Positions 17,256 to 25,915 of a stretch of 64,000 nucleotides of DNA are shown one piece after another. Position 1 is the stretch's first letter, and each line of letters starts with the position of its first letter. The notes beneath the pieces were generated by a model. The model did no database searches. It worked only from the letters and a program-made list of their open reading frames with translations, and had not been told where the DNA came from. A program made the position numbers and the translations under genes. Source of the stretch: Mycolicibacterium sp. YH-1 (GTDB lineage: Bacteria; Actinomycetota; Actinomycetes; Mycobacteriales; Mycobacteriaceae); NCBI RefSeq assembly GCF_022557175.1, contig NZ_CP092915.1, forward strand, positions 1,922,001-1,986,000, given 5' to 3'.

Positions 17256-17367
17256 AGATGTCCAACGACATCTCGTTTAGCAGGCCTGCGGCCTAAGCAA
17301 ATGCATTGCTGCCAAAGCTATTCGCGTTGCTTCGCAGAGCCAACACCATGCCAAAGGAGGCACCCAC

Positions 17368-18132
17368 ATGCCGGAGACGCCGCCGATCACCAAGCCGCGA
17401 CGACGCGATCTGACGCTGCTTGGCCTGGCCGTCCTCCTGGCCATCGGCCTGGTGGTGGTGCTCGTCGTTCGGCAGGGTGGCAGCGACCCTGAGGCGTCTT
17501 CATCGCCTGCGTCGGCCATGAGCGCGCCCAGTGCCGCGGAGGCCTCAGCGACAGCCCCGATCGGGCCACTGGGTGATCTCGCCCGCCGCCAGGCCGATGA
17601 CCCGATGGCCCTGGGCTCGCCGACCGCGCCCGTCGTCCTCATCGAGTTCGCCGATTTTCGCTGCCCGTTCTGTGCTCAGTTCGGCCGTGACACCAAACCG
17701 GTCCTGATTGACCGCTACGTCAACAAGGGTGTGCTGCGGATCGAATGGCGTGACATGCCCATCTTCGGTCCGGAGTCCATGTCCGCGGCACGGGCGGCCC
17801 GCGCCGCCGCGGCTCAGGGTCGGTTCTGGGAGTTCGTCACTGCCGTCTACGACAAGGCGCCAGCACGCGGGCGCGCCACTTTGACCACCGAGGCGCTGCG
17901 CGGGTTCGCCGCGACGGCAGGCGTGCCCGACCTCGCCCGCTTCGACGTCGACGCCGCGTCTGTCGATTTCGACGACGCCATCAACGCCGACCTGCAGGAG
18001 GCCCAGAGCCTGGGAATTCCCTCGACACCGGCGTTCTCGCTCAACGGCGAACCCGTCCTCGGTGCCCAGCCCACCGACGTCTTCACCGCGATGATCGACA
18101 ACCTCGCTGCCGGCGGGCCCGCCAACTCGTGA
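17368..18132 (+). CDS. DsbA-like membrane-anchored thioredoxin-fold protein
   Basis: 254 residues. One N-terminal membrane anchor (about 15-33), a Ser/Ala/Pro linker, then a DsbA/thioredoxin domain from about residue 80 with FADFRCPFCAQFG (CxxC) and a cis-proline region (GIPSTPAFSLNG). It faces the outside of the membrane and should oxidise or isomerise disulfides in exported proteins. Ribosome binding site aaaggagg. The CcdA-like gene starts inside its stop codon (GTGA), which supplies electron transfer across the membrane. Confidence 0.9.
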   Translation: MPETPPITKPRRRDLTLLGLAVLLAIGLVVVLVVRQGGSDPEASSSPASAMSAPSAAEASATAPIGPLGDLARRQADDPMALGSPTAPVVLIEFADFRCPFCAQFGRDTKPVLIDRYVNKGVLRIEWRDMPIFGPESMSAARAARAAAAQGRFWEFVTAVYDKAPARGRATLTTEALRGFAATAGVPDLARFDVDAASVDFDDAINADLQEAQSLGIPSTPAFSLNGEPVLGAQPTDVFTAMIDNLAAGGPANS

Positions 18133-18980
18133 CTCAGATCGGCATCCTTGGCGCGTTTCTTGGCGGCCTTCTCGCGATCGTGAGCCCCTGCTCAGCGCTG
18201 CTGCTGCCGTCGTTCTTCGCCTTCGCGTTCACCGGATGGCGCAGCCTGCTGGCACGAACCGGAATCTTCTACCTCGGCATGGCGGCTGTCCTGGTGCCAC
18301 TCGGCGCGGGTGTGGGTGCCATCGGCTCAGCGATCACGGCCTACCGATCCGAGACGACGTTCGTGGCCGCGCTGGTCATCATCGGGCTCGGCGTGCTGAT
18401 GATGTCGGGCAAGGGCTTTACCCTCGGCGGTGCGCAGAGGGCCGCAGGCTCGGTCCGCATCGGCACTCCGCTTTCGGTGTTCGCCCTCGGCACCGTCTAC
18501 GGGTTGGCCGGGTTCTGTTCCGGCCCGCTGCTCGGCGCGGTGTTGACCGTCGCGGTCGCCGGTGGTGACCCTGGTTACGGCGCACTGCTGATGGCCCTGT
18601 ACGCAGCCGGGATGACCGTCCCGCTGGGGATTCTGGCGCTGCTGTGGGACAGGTGGCAGCTCGGCAGCAGGCAGTGGCTGCGAGGCAGGCCATTGCGCTT
18701 GGGTCCGATCCACACCCACAGCACCTCGTTGATATCCGGGCTGATATTCGTCGGCATCGGCGTGCTGTTCCTCAGTACCGCAGGCACCGCGAACCTCGGC
18801 GGCCTGGTCACCGCCGACACCGAGGTCGCCATTCAGGGCTGGCTTGCCGATATCACCGGCCACACAAGCAATCTCGTTGTCGCCCTGGCCGTGACCCTGA
18901 TCATTGTCGCGGTCTTGCTCGTACGAGTGTTACGTCCCAGGTCGTCGTCAAACGCGGCGGCCGGTTCGTCGGCTGACTAG
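18129..18980 (+). CDS. CcdA/DsbD-family transmembrane thiol electron carrier
   Basis: 283 residues, six or more helices. CcdA hallmarks: the conserved SPCSALLLPSFFAF in the first helix and GFCSGPLLGAVLTVA in the fourth, each with one cysteine. It passes reducing equivalents from cytoplasmic thioredoxin to the outer-face partner encoded just upstream and translationally coupled. Also possible: a cytochrome c maturation role, but no heme-handling genes are nearby. Confidence 0.88.
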   Translation: MTQIGILGAFLGGLLAIVSPCSALLLPSFFAFAFTGWRSLLARTGIFYLGMAAVLVPLGAGVGAIGSAITAYRSETTFVAALVIIGLGVLMMSGKGFTLGGAQRAAGSVRIGTPLSVFALGTVYGLAGFCSGPLLGAVLTVAVAGGDPGYGALLMALYAAGMTVPLGILALLWDRWQLGSRQWLRGRPLRLGPIHTHSTSLISGLIFVGIGVLFLSTAGTANLGGLVTADTEVAIQGWLADITGHTSNLVVALAVTLIIVAVLLVRVLRPRSSSNAAAGSSAD

Positions 18981-18990
18981 GCTGCGAGGT

Positions 18991-19587
18991 ATGACGAGAC
19001 CCACTTTGCGCGAACTGACCAGCCTGCCCAGTCAGCCCGCAGCGCTGGCCGACTCGACACTGATCCTCATCGACTGTCAGAACACCTACACCCAGGGCGT
19101 GATGGAACTCGACGGTGTGGCCGCCGCCCTCGACGAGGCCGCCGCGCTGCTGGACCGCGCGCGCTCGGCAGGCATCCCCGTCATCCACATCCAGCACAAC
19201 GGTGGGCCCGGCTCGCCGTACGACATCGAGGCCGAGATCGGCGCGATCGCCGATGTGGTGGCGCCCCGCGAGGGTGAGGCCGTGGTGGTCAAGCAGTATC
19301 CGAACTCATTCGTGGCGACCGACCTCGACGACCGGCTCAAGGCGCTCGGGGCGCGCAATCTGGTTCTGGCCGGGTTCATGACGCACATGTGTGTGAACTC
19401 CACAGCGCGCGGTGCGTTCAACCTGGGCTACGCACCGACGGTGGTTGCTGCCGCGACGGCGACCCGGAGCTTGCCGGGGCCAGGCGGTAGCCCTGTAGCT
19501 GCGGCAGCGCTGCAATCGGCGAGCCTGGCAGCATTGTCGGATCTGTTTGCAGTAATCGTGCCTGATGCGGCGGCACTGCCCGACTGA
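18991..19587 (+). CDS. Isochorismatase-family cysteine hydrolase (3' end replaced by island)
   Basis: 198 residues, complete. Catalytic triad of the family: Asp in LILIDCQNTY, Lys in VVKQYPNSF, and Cys in THMCVNSTARG. It should hydrolyse an amide, nicotinamide-like or isochorismate-like substrate; which one is unclear. The 69-bp repeat at 19374-19442 lies within the gene and includes the catalytic Cys codon. Everything after it is the island's own replacement tail, not the native one, which is found displaced at 60343-60555. The frame is intact, so the enzyme is predicted functional. Confidence 0.92.
   Translation: MTRPTLRELTSLPSQPAALADSTLILIDCQNTYTQGVMELDGVAAALDEAAALLDRARSAGIPVIHIQHNGGPGSPYDIEAEIGAIADVVAPREGEAVVVKQYPNSFVATDLDDRLKALGARNLVLAGFMTHMCVNSTARGAFNLGYAPTVVAAATATRSLPGPGGSPVAAAALQSASLAALSDLFAVIVPDAAALPD
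19374..19442 (+). repeat. Left attachment-type direct repeat (attL)
   Basis: 69 bp, identical to 60343-60411 except for one base (A at 19434, G at 60403); the first 60 bases are identical. It encodes the part of the isochorismatase from FMTHMCV to GYAPTV in the gene's frame. Confidence 0.9.
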
Positions 19588-19608
19588 TACAACCGTTCCC
19601 GGCGCAAT

Positions 19609-19640
19609 CCCGGCGAGCCAGTGAGGGATCGCTCGCCGGG
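19609..19640. terminator. Hairpin after the restored hydrolase gene
   Basis: Perfect 10-base arms (CCCGGCGAGC, 19609-19618; complement at 19631-19640) with a 12-base loop, 22 bp after the stop at 19587. GC-rich and without a U-tract. It lies on the island side, so the island brought both a replacement gene end and a terminator. Confidence 0.7.
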
Positions 19641-19704
19641 CAAACATGCCCTGCGGCGGTGTGCCAGAGCCACGAAGTCGGAGCGGGCTGGGAGGATCGC
19701 GTCC

Positions 19705-20178
19705 ATGTTGTTGGCGGCCGCGATCCTCGGCCTTATTGGGACGCTCGCGGCAAGCGGGCCCGTCAGCGAGTGGCTTATGCGGCGAGACCTACGCGAGTCG
19801 ATCAAGGGCGACCTGGAGGGGTACGAAAAGCTTCCCGAGGCCCGGCGAAGACGGGACTGCGCGAGCGCATAGAAGCGCGCGTAGACAACCTCGGCGTCGA
19901 ACCCGAGCCTGCTCGGTGGATCACAACCGTCTCCATATTCGGTCCCGGCGTTGTATGGATTAACGGCGGTTCTGAGTTCCGCCGCGATAACGAAGGCGTC
20001 CTGCGGTGGACGGGGGCGCTTCGTTATGGTCGTGCTCTACGTTTCAGGGTTTGTTATCGCCATGGGTTTGGCTGGGGTGCTATCGAAGGTCCTCACGCAG
20101 CTTCTGTTCTGGGCGTTGCCGACGCTATCGATTGCTCTCGCTGAAAAGGTTGAGGACGGCAGCTATCCGAAAAGCTGA
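19705..20178 (+). pseudogene. Decayed small membrane protein
   Basis: Starts with ATG at 19705 and a membrane helix (LLAAAILGLIGTLAA), then SEWLMRRDLRESIKGDLEGYEKLPE. A frame change near 19840 continues the sense as TGLRERIEARVDNLG and TVSIFGPGVVW. A second change before about 19990 returns to the first frame for another hydrophobic segment (VVLYVSGFVIAMGLAGVL) ending at 20178. Two compensating shifts imply a gene of about 155 residues that has degraded. Family unknown; it borders the attachment site. Confidence 0.5.
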
Positions 20179-20519
20179 ACGACCTTCGGAGTCACCGCAG
20201 CCACCGGCTCGCCCAGAGGATTAACCGGAGCCTCCTCAGGCAGGTAGTCGGCGTATGCGGCAAGTGTCATGTTCTTGTTCGCGGGACCAAGCCATTTCGA
20301 CACCTGCACGACGTTCACCCCAGCCGAGCAGCGAGGTCAGCGCGAAACTCCTCGCAGTCCACCAGTGTGATCGCGCCGATAGCGGTCCGGCCGAAGTGGG
20401 GGAGGATGTCGACGGCGAGCAGGCACTCGTAGTTCGTCAGCGTCCCAAACATTCCGCTCGCCATCGAGAAAGCTCGTGCCGAGAAGTTGGTGAACCGCGT
20501 CGCGATGGCGCTGTCCGTG
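20163..20519 (-). pseudogene. Tyrosine recombinase (phage-type integrase) remnant, catalytic core deleted
   Basis: Reading leftward, about 20519-20330 encodes a core-binding domain fragment (TNYECLLAVDILPHFGRTAI, ending ADLAARLG). Then the frame changes and 20327-20163 encodes the integrase C-terminus: VNVVQVSKWLGPANKNMTL, AAYADYLPEEA, with the presumed catalytic Tyr in AAY. The roughly 150-200 residues between them, holding the catalytic Arg and HxxR, are missing, so the enzyme is dead. It lies about 0.7 kb from attL and points towards it, as expected for the integrase of this island. The 5' end is also missing. Confidence 0.8.
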
Positions 20520-20700
20520 CATCAGGATCGGCTGTACCCAAGCGACAGCGGATCGGTCGACGAGCGAGGCACCGCCGACGGCAACGGAACTACCATCAAC
20601 GTTCCACTTCCTGCGGGATGCGGGCTTGGCGCCTACGAGCGAGCTTTCGACCGGGTGGTCCTACCCGCGCTGCATCGTTTGCGACCCGAGCAGGAGGGCG
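20497..20700 (+). pseudogene. Histone-deacetylase-like amidohydrolase fragment
   Basis: About 65 codons matching the middle of bacterial class II deacetylase/acetylpolyamine amidohydrolase proteins: MALSVHQDRLYP, then NGTTINVPLPAGCGLGAYE, RAFDRVVLPALHRLRPE. The zinc-site region and both ends are absent. Beyond 20700 the frame stays open but no longer resembles the family. It abuts the integrase remnant on the opposite strand. Acetylpolyamine amidohydrolases act in polyamine catabolism, which fits the island's cargo, but this piece is not functional. Confidence 0.6.
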
Positions 20701-20942
20701 GCTACTCGCCACTGCATGTGCTGTTCTGCGGCGCAGCGATAGTCGCCGCGCTCATACAATCGGAGGTCTCTGTTGCCGACCCGTATTCCTACTGCGCTGA
20801 CAACCCCGAACAGCTGCTTACCCGCATCAGGACGCCGCAATCGAACGCGCAAGGCAAGTCGCAGGCCTTGACGCGGCGGGGTGCTCAAATCCGTGCATCT
20901 GTGAGGCGAGTAATGCTACTCGGGGGTCTCCGGGGAGTCCGT

Positions 20943-21638
20943 TGACCTGGGTGCACCGCGATGAGATCGATTCCTGTACCCACCCAGGGGTGAGCAGTGA
21001 CATGGCCGAGCTACGTCGGTTGCGGGTGGGAATCGAGAACTCAATCGAGTCAACGATATTCTGAAAATACGCATCTACTCTTCCCGTGCGGGAGTTCGGC
21101 CACCGCAATCGGTGATCGTCTACCACATCGGCACCACGAAGAGCAGTACGGAGTCAGCCGATCTGCCGCGTGCTGTCCGCGCGCGGCGCCAAGATCGCGC
21201 CATCCACCCACTACGACGCCTGCGTACGCCCGCAGAGACCGTCGAAGCGCCAGGTCCGCGACGAGGAACTCGAGGTCGAGATCAGCCGCATGCACCACGA
21301 GAACAACGCGGCCTACGGGCACGCAGAGTGTGGCTGCAATGCCTCCGTGAGGGCATCGAGGTTGCCCGCTGCACCGTCGGACGGCTGATGGCCGAACTCG
21401 GCCCTTGCGGAGAGCGGCGCGGGAAGGTCAAGGGCACCACGGTAGCCGACCCGAAGGCCGCTCAGCACCCGATGATCTGATGGGAGGCCCGTTGAGCCAG
21501 AACACACCAAACGCGCTGTGGGGAACCGATTTCGCATATGTGCCGACGCGCTCGGGATGGGTATATATGGCGTTCGTGATCGACGCCTATGCGCGGCGAA
21601 CCGTAGGGTGGCGCACCGCGACCACTCAACCGATGGCT
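20943..21638 (+). mobile_element. IS3-family insertion sequence remnant
   Basis: A piece of OrfA (WVHRDEIDSCTHPGVSSD, then MAELRRLR) is followed by OrfB segments scattered over three frames: VLSARGAKIAPSTHYDA, VRDEELEVEISRMHHEN, EGIEVARCTVGRLMAELG, and the DDE-domain start LWGTDFAYVPTRSGWVYMAF, VIDAYARRTVGWRTAT. Similarity stops near 21638, before the second catalytic Asp and the Glu. No terminal repeats found. Clearly inactive. Confidence 0.8.
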
Positions 21639-21837
21639 GAGCGCCGGCTGGCGAATCTGCGCGGACGCCCCGTGATGTCGTGCGTTCGGCAAGAGCCCGG
21701 CGAGCCCAACCCGCCGTTCACGACGATCTTGTCGAGCGAAACTCACGGCCGATCAGCCAAATCGCCCGTGGCTGAGCGTGCGACGTGCCGACCTCCGATG
21801 TGGCTCGCCCTATCCCGTTGCGTCAACCGTGGGAATG

Positions 21838-22635
21838 TCACGCCTCGTGGAGCTTGGAGACGACCGCCTCATGAAGCGTGCCGTTCGTGGCGAGACAGCT
21901 GCCGTTCCAGATGCTCTCGGCGCCTTGGATGTCGGTGAAGCGACCGCCCGCTTCGCGGACGATCGGGACGAAAGCGGCAAGGTCGTAGGGATCCAGATCG
22001 AATTCGGCGACGATATCGACGAGGCCTTCGACGAGCAGCATGTATGACCACATGTCGCCGTATGCGCGGTCTTGCCAGACCGACCGCGTGAGGGCGATGA
22101 GTGGCTGGAGGTATCCGGCGAGGTCCCACTGCTCAATGCTCTGGAAGCTCAGCGACGCATGTTCAAGATCCTGGACCTCAGAGACCCGCAGGCGGCGGGG
22201 GTCTTCTCCGATCTCTTGTCCCCAGGCGCCTCCGCCGGTCTCAGCCCACCAGCGAGCCCTGAAGGCTGGCGCAGAAACCACTCCTACAGTCGGCTGCCCG
22301 TCGATCTCCAAGGCAATCAGCGTCGACCAGTTCGGGACGCCACGGAGGAAGTTCGAGGTGCCATCGATCGGGTCGACGAGCCATCTCCGACGTCCCTTCT
22401 CGCTCCGGCCAGACTCCTCGCCGAAGAAGCTGTCGGCCGGGTGTTGCGTCTCGATGCGCTCTCGCAGTGCGCGCTCAACCGCCTGATCGGCGTCAGTGAC
22501 AAACGAACGGTCCGGCTTCGCCTCGACATGGAGGTCGGCCGACCGAAAACGCGGTAGCGAGATCGAATCGGCAAGATCGGCGAGCTCGAGCGCAAAAGTG
22601 AGGTCAGCAGAGCAGTCGAGGAGCTGCTGGGGCAT
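21838..22635 (-). CDS. IMPase-superfamily phosphatase, HisN-like
   Basis: 265 residues, full length. Metal and catalytic motifs: GEESG near residue 73, WLVDPIDGTSNFLRG, and the late YDLAAFVPIVREAGG. The DPIDGT-NF-RG-P-W pattern is closest to actinobacterial histidinol-phosphatase HisN, but the family is broad (inositol phosphates, PAP, fructose bisphosphate). It diverges from an ABC importer and lies near a kinase/phospho-lyase fusion, so a phosphorylated amine or polyol is as likely as histidinol phosphate. ATG at 22635. Confidence 0.85.
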   Translation of the reverse strand: MPQQLLDCSADLTFALELADLADSISLPRFRSADLHVEAKPDRSFVTDADQAVERALRERIETQHPADSFFGEESGRSEKGRRRWLVDPIDGTSNFLRGVPNWSTLIALEIDGQPTVGVVSAPAFRARWWAETGGGAWGQEIGEDPRRLRVSEVQDLEHASLSFQSIEQWDLAGYLQPLIALTRSVWQDRAYGDMWSYMLLVEGLVDIVAEFDLDPYDLAAFVPIVREAGGRFTDIQGAESIWNGSCLATNGTLHEAVVSKLHEA

Positions 22636-22773
22636 GAAGCGGATCCTTTCGTAGCGGCCTCTAGTGAGGCGCCGTCGAGCCAGGCGAGAGGTTGCACTTG
22701 ACGGAATTGCCGCTTTGCGGATTGCTCGGAACCGGGCTTACTGCCATGAGAGCGGTGATCTGACGATAGCACG

Positions 22774-22789
22774 CTGCACATGAGTGCAG
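22774..22789. promoter_or_regulatory. Inverted repeat in the divergent phosphatase/ABC promoter region
   Basis: CTGCAC, 4-bp spacer, GTGCAG. It lies in a locally AT-rich 420-bp gap between two divergent genes (22636-23056), where both promoters must be. Candidate regulator site. Confidence 0.4.
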
Positions 22790-23056
22790 TCACTAAAATT
22801 AACCAAAACTATTCATGTAGTTCAGAAAAGCTACTAGACAGAGGTAATTGAGTTCATTATCCTGCTGACGGGCGCCATCCAAGGGGCAATCGCATGAGCG
22901 AAGAAGGGTCTGCAGCGGTCGCCCGAGGTTCACAGCAGCCGCCTGGGGGAGTCCACGATCTAGCAGAGGTGGAGCGCTCGCCAGGGCCGGCGCCGTTAAT
23001 ACCGCTCACCGCCGCTTGCACGCGGTTCTCGATGCCTCGAAAACGAAAGGGTCACA

Positions 23057-24184
23057 ATGACATCCAAGTCACGTCTTCTCCTCCGTGCGACCGCACTGAC
23101 GAGCGCTCTTCTGCTCAGCGGCGTGCTCGCAGCCTGCGGTTCGAACGGCGGCACCCCTGATGACGGGGCTGCCGCAGCAACGAGCGCCAAGGACTTCGGT
23201 GGCATGGATGGACTCATTGCCGCAGCTCAGGCAGAAGGTCAGCTCAACGTTATCGGCCTCGCAGAAGACTGGGTCAACTACGGCGAGATGATCTCGAAGT
23301 TCGAAGAGCGCTACAACATCACCGTCAATATGGCTGCGCCTGATGCGTCTAGCGCCGAAGGGATCCAGGCAGCGAAGAACCTCGAGGGCCAGGACACAGC
23401 CCCCGATGTTTTCGACACCGGGGTTGCAGTAGCCCACGCAAACACCGAGATGTTCGCCCCCTACAAAGTCGCCACCTGGGACACCATCCCGGAGGGCTTT
23501 AAGGAAGAGTCCGGCCGATGGGTCAACGCCTTCTCGGGCGTGATGTCACTCGGTTATGACTCGGCGCGCCTCACTGCTCCGAAGAACCTTGACGACCTGC
23601 TCGGCTCGGAGTACAAGAGTGCGGTCTCCATGGGAGGCGATCCGACGCAGACCGGGGGCGGCTTTGCCGCAGTCGGCTGGCTGTCCTTGCTGAACGGCGG
23701 GAGCCTTGACGACTTCGGGGCAGGTGTCGATTTCATCGGTGACCTGAAGAAGGCAGGCAACCTCCTGCTGCTCGACCCGACACCCACCACCATCGCCACC
23801 GGCGAGGTGCCGATGGTGCTGGATTGGTCGTTCGCGCAGCTCGAAGTCGCCGATAAGATGCCGAGCTGGGAAACCGTCGTTTTTGATGGCCCGACCTATG
23901 TCTCCTTCTATAGCCAGTCGATCAACAAGGACGCTCCGCACCCGGCGGCTGCACGGCTCTGGGAAGAGTGGGTGTTCTCTGACGAAGGCCAGGACATCTA
24001 CCTGCGAGGGAACGGTGTGCCGGTGCGTCTCGCGGCACTCGAGGGCTCGGGTGCCGTCAACCCCGCCGACGTGAAGCGCGCAACGCTCGGGACCGACCCG
24101 AAGACTTGGTCTTCGCCGACCATCAAGCAGATTGACGCTGCGAACAAGCTGCTGACCAGCCGCTGGTCGGCGACTGTCGGCTAA
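23057..24184 (+). CDS. ABC transporter substrate-binding lipoprotein
   Basis: 375 residues. Lipoprotein signal peptide with lipobox LAAC (Cys27), then a periplasmic-binding fold of the type used for putrescine/spermidine, thiamine, iron or aminoethylphosphonate (GQLNVIGLAEDWVNYGEMI near residue 60). It captures the solute outside the membrane and delivers it to the two permeases downstream. The ligand cannot be read from sequence. ATG at 23057 follows gaaaggg. A 16-kDa reading frame at 22894-23160 overlaps it in another frame and is not credible. Confidence 0.88.
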   Translation: MTSKSRLLLRATALTSALLLSGVLAACGSNGGTPDDGAAAATSAKDFGGMDGLIAAAQAEGQLNVIGLAEDWVNYGEMISKFEERYNITVNMAAPDASSAEGIQAAKNLEGQDTAPDVFDTGVAVAHANTEMFAPYKVATWDTIPEGFKEESGRWVNAFSGVMSLGYDSARLTAPKNLDDLLGSEYKSAVSMGGDPTQTGGGFAAVGWLSLLNGGSLDDFGAGVDFIGDLKKAGNLLLLDPTPTTIATGEVPMVLDWSFAQLEVADKMPSWETVVFDGPTYVSFYSQSINKDAPHPAAARLWEEWVFSDEGQDIYLRGNGVPVRLAALEGSGAVNPADVKRATLGTDPKTWSSPTIKQIDAANKLLTSRWSATVG

Positions 24185-24196
24185 TCGCCTCCGAGG

Positions 24197-24234
24197 GCGG
24201 GGCGGCTGGCGCACAGCTGGCTTCCCCGCCCCGC
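24197..24234 (+). terminator. Intercistronic GC hairpin after the binding-protein gene
   Basis: Nine-base perfect stem (GCGGGGCGG, 24197-24205, with 24226-24234), loop 20 bases, 12 bp after the stop. In importer operons such hairpins stabilise the binding-protein message or attenuate the permeases; either would give more binding protein than permease. Confidence 0.55.
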
Positions 24235-24266
24235 TGACTTGTGCTTTTAGCAAGGAGACTCCTCTG

Positions 24267-25115
24267 TTGAAACGGCTTCTTCCTGTCCTGGGACTAGTCC
24301 CCTTCACCGCGTATGTTTTCGCATTCTTCGTCCTACCGACGGTCCTCGCCATCGCCAGCGGCTTCATTTCACGCGAGGGCGAATTCACCTGGGCAAATCT
24401 CTCCGCAATGCAGAACCCGATGATCATCAAGTCGTTCATCGCCAGCATTTGGGTGAGCCTCCTCACCGCCGTGCTCGGCGCGGTGATCGGCGCGATCGTG
24501 GCATGGGCACTCTCCGGCCTCCCAGAACACGGGTTGCTCCGGCGAGTGGTCAACTCGGCCAGCTCGGTCCTGTCTCAGTTCGGCGGCGTCATGCTCGCGT
24601 TCGCGTTCATCGCCACCATCGGCATCCAAGGGATGATCACCGTTCTCATGCGGGACTCCCTCGGCATCGACATCTACGCGAATGGGGTCTGGTTGTACCA
24701 GCCGACCGGGCTCATCCTGCCCTACCTCTACTTTCAGGTCCCACTAATGGCCATCACTTTCCTTCCAGCGGTGGACTCACTGCGAAGCGGATGGGCCGAG
24801 GCCGTGGCCACGCTCGGCGGATCGACTTGGCGCTACTGGACACGGGTCGGGATCCCCGTGCTCGCCCCGACCTTCCTTGGGTCACTTCTCCTTCTCTTCG
24901 CCAACGCATTCTCGTCCTACTCGACAGCGGCCGGTCTCATCTCTCAGGGAAGCGGCATCGTTCCGCTGCAGATCGGTGCAGCGCTGAAAGGCGAGACGGG
25001 CGCAAGCCAGCCCGCCATTGCTGGAGTGCTAGCGCTGGCGATGATCCTCATCATGGTGGTCGTCCTGATCGCCTACGCGCGGCTCATGAAGAAGGCAGCA
25101 AGGTGGCAGGCATGA
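24267..25115 (+). CDS. ABC transporter permease, first subunit
   Basis: 282 residues, PotB-like permease with six helices. The EAA loop is present (GWAEAVATLGGSTWRYWTRV, then GIPVLAPTF). The start is TTG at 24267, 10 bp after aaggag; no ATG or GTG fits. The stop overlaps the next permease as ATGA. Partner of the lipoprotein at 23057 and ATPase at 25916. Confidence 0.88.
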   Translation: MKRLLPVLGLVPFTAYVFAFFVLPTVLAIASGFISREGEFTWANLSAMQNPMIIKSFIASIWVSLLTAVLGAVIGAIVAWALSGLPEHGLLRRVVNSASSVLSQFGGVMLAFAFIATIGIQGMITVLMRDSLGIDIYANGVWLYQPTGLILPYLYFQVPLMAITFLPAVDSLRSGWAEAVATLGGSTWRYWTRVGIPVLAPTFLGSLLLLFANAFSSYSTAAGLISQGSGIVPLQIGAALKGETGASQPAIAGVLALAMILIMVVVLIAYARLMKKAARWQA

Positions 25116-25903
25116 GTCGGCCCACCCCTGGAAAGCCCAGCACCCGTACCTCCCGCATCATCATCACCGTCATCGGGCTGCTATTTCTGCTGCCGTTGTT
25201 GGCGATGCTCGAATTCAGTCTTCGCCAGCAAGGCGGCGGGTACACCCTCGACCACTGGACCGGGATCATCGATCCTGAGAACAGCCGACGGTACCGCACC
25301 CTGTTCAAGGGCGTGCTGAACTCATTTCTGTTGGCAGGGCTCACATTGCTGCTCCTCTTTGCCCTGTTCGTACCGACGATCGTGCTGGTTCATCTTCGAT
25401 TCCCGCGGCTGGAGCGTCCCCTCGACATGCTCACCGTCCTTCCCGTCGCCATCCCGGTGATCTCCATGGTGGTCGGCTACGCGCCGATCTACCGGATCCT
25501 CGGCACTGTGTTCGGCTCTGGGGCATGGACTCTCATGTTCGCTTACGGCGTACAGGTACTGCCATTCGCCTACCGAGCGATTGTTTCCGAGTTGAATCAC
25601 ATGGATGCGAAGGTTCGGGCCGAGGCCGCCCGGTCGCTCGGAGCGGGTTGGGGCACGGTGGTGGTCCGGGTAATAGCACCGGGAATGAAGCGAAGCCTCT
25701 TCGCCGCGTCACTCATCACGCTTGCCATTGTCTTCGGCGAATTCACCCTCGCCTCGCTCCTCAACCGCGTGAACCTACAGACGGCGGTGTTCCAGCTCTC
25801 CCAATCCGACGCCTATGTCGCGACCGCGGTGTCACTGCTTTCCCTCGTGGCTGTCTTCCTCATCCTCGTCCTCGCCAGCGGCCGCCGCCGCGGGCCATCC
25901 TGA
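25112..25903 (+). CDS. ABC transporter permease, second subunit
   Basis: 263 residues, PotC-like permease. First helix at about 15-35 (IIITVIGLLFLLPLLAML), the core from residue 70, and an EAA loop (AKVRAEAARSLGAGWGTVVV). The ATG at 25112 is coupled to the preceding stop. Ends in a basic GRRRGPS tail 12 bp before the ATPase gene. Confidence 0.88.
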   Translation: MSRPTPGKPSTRTSRIIITVIGLLFLLPLLAMLEFSLRQQGGGYTLDHWTGIIDPENSRRYRTLFKGVLNSFLLAGLTLLLLFALFVPTIVLVHLRFPRLERPLDMLTVLPVAIPVISMVVGYAPIYRILGTVFGSGAWTLMFAYGVQVLPFAYRAIVSELNHMDAKVRAEAARSLGAGWGTVVVRVIAPGMKRSLFAASLITLAIVFGEFTLASLLNRVNLQTAVFQLSQSDAYVATAVSLLSLVAVFLILVLASGRRRGPS

Positions 25904-25915
25904 GAGGAGGGCTCC

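Noticed and set aside
18991..19587. Idea that the isochorismatase gene was duplicated and not split
   Set aside because: The right-hand copy starts exactly at the repeat and lacks the first two thirds of the gene; outside the repeat the upstream sequence is unrelated.
22894..23160. Open frame of 88 codons before the binding lipoprotein
   Set aside because: It overlaps the lipoprotein start and signal peptide by 100 bases in another frame and has no recognisable motif; the lipoprotein has signal peptide, lipobox and ribosome binding site.
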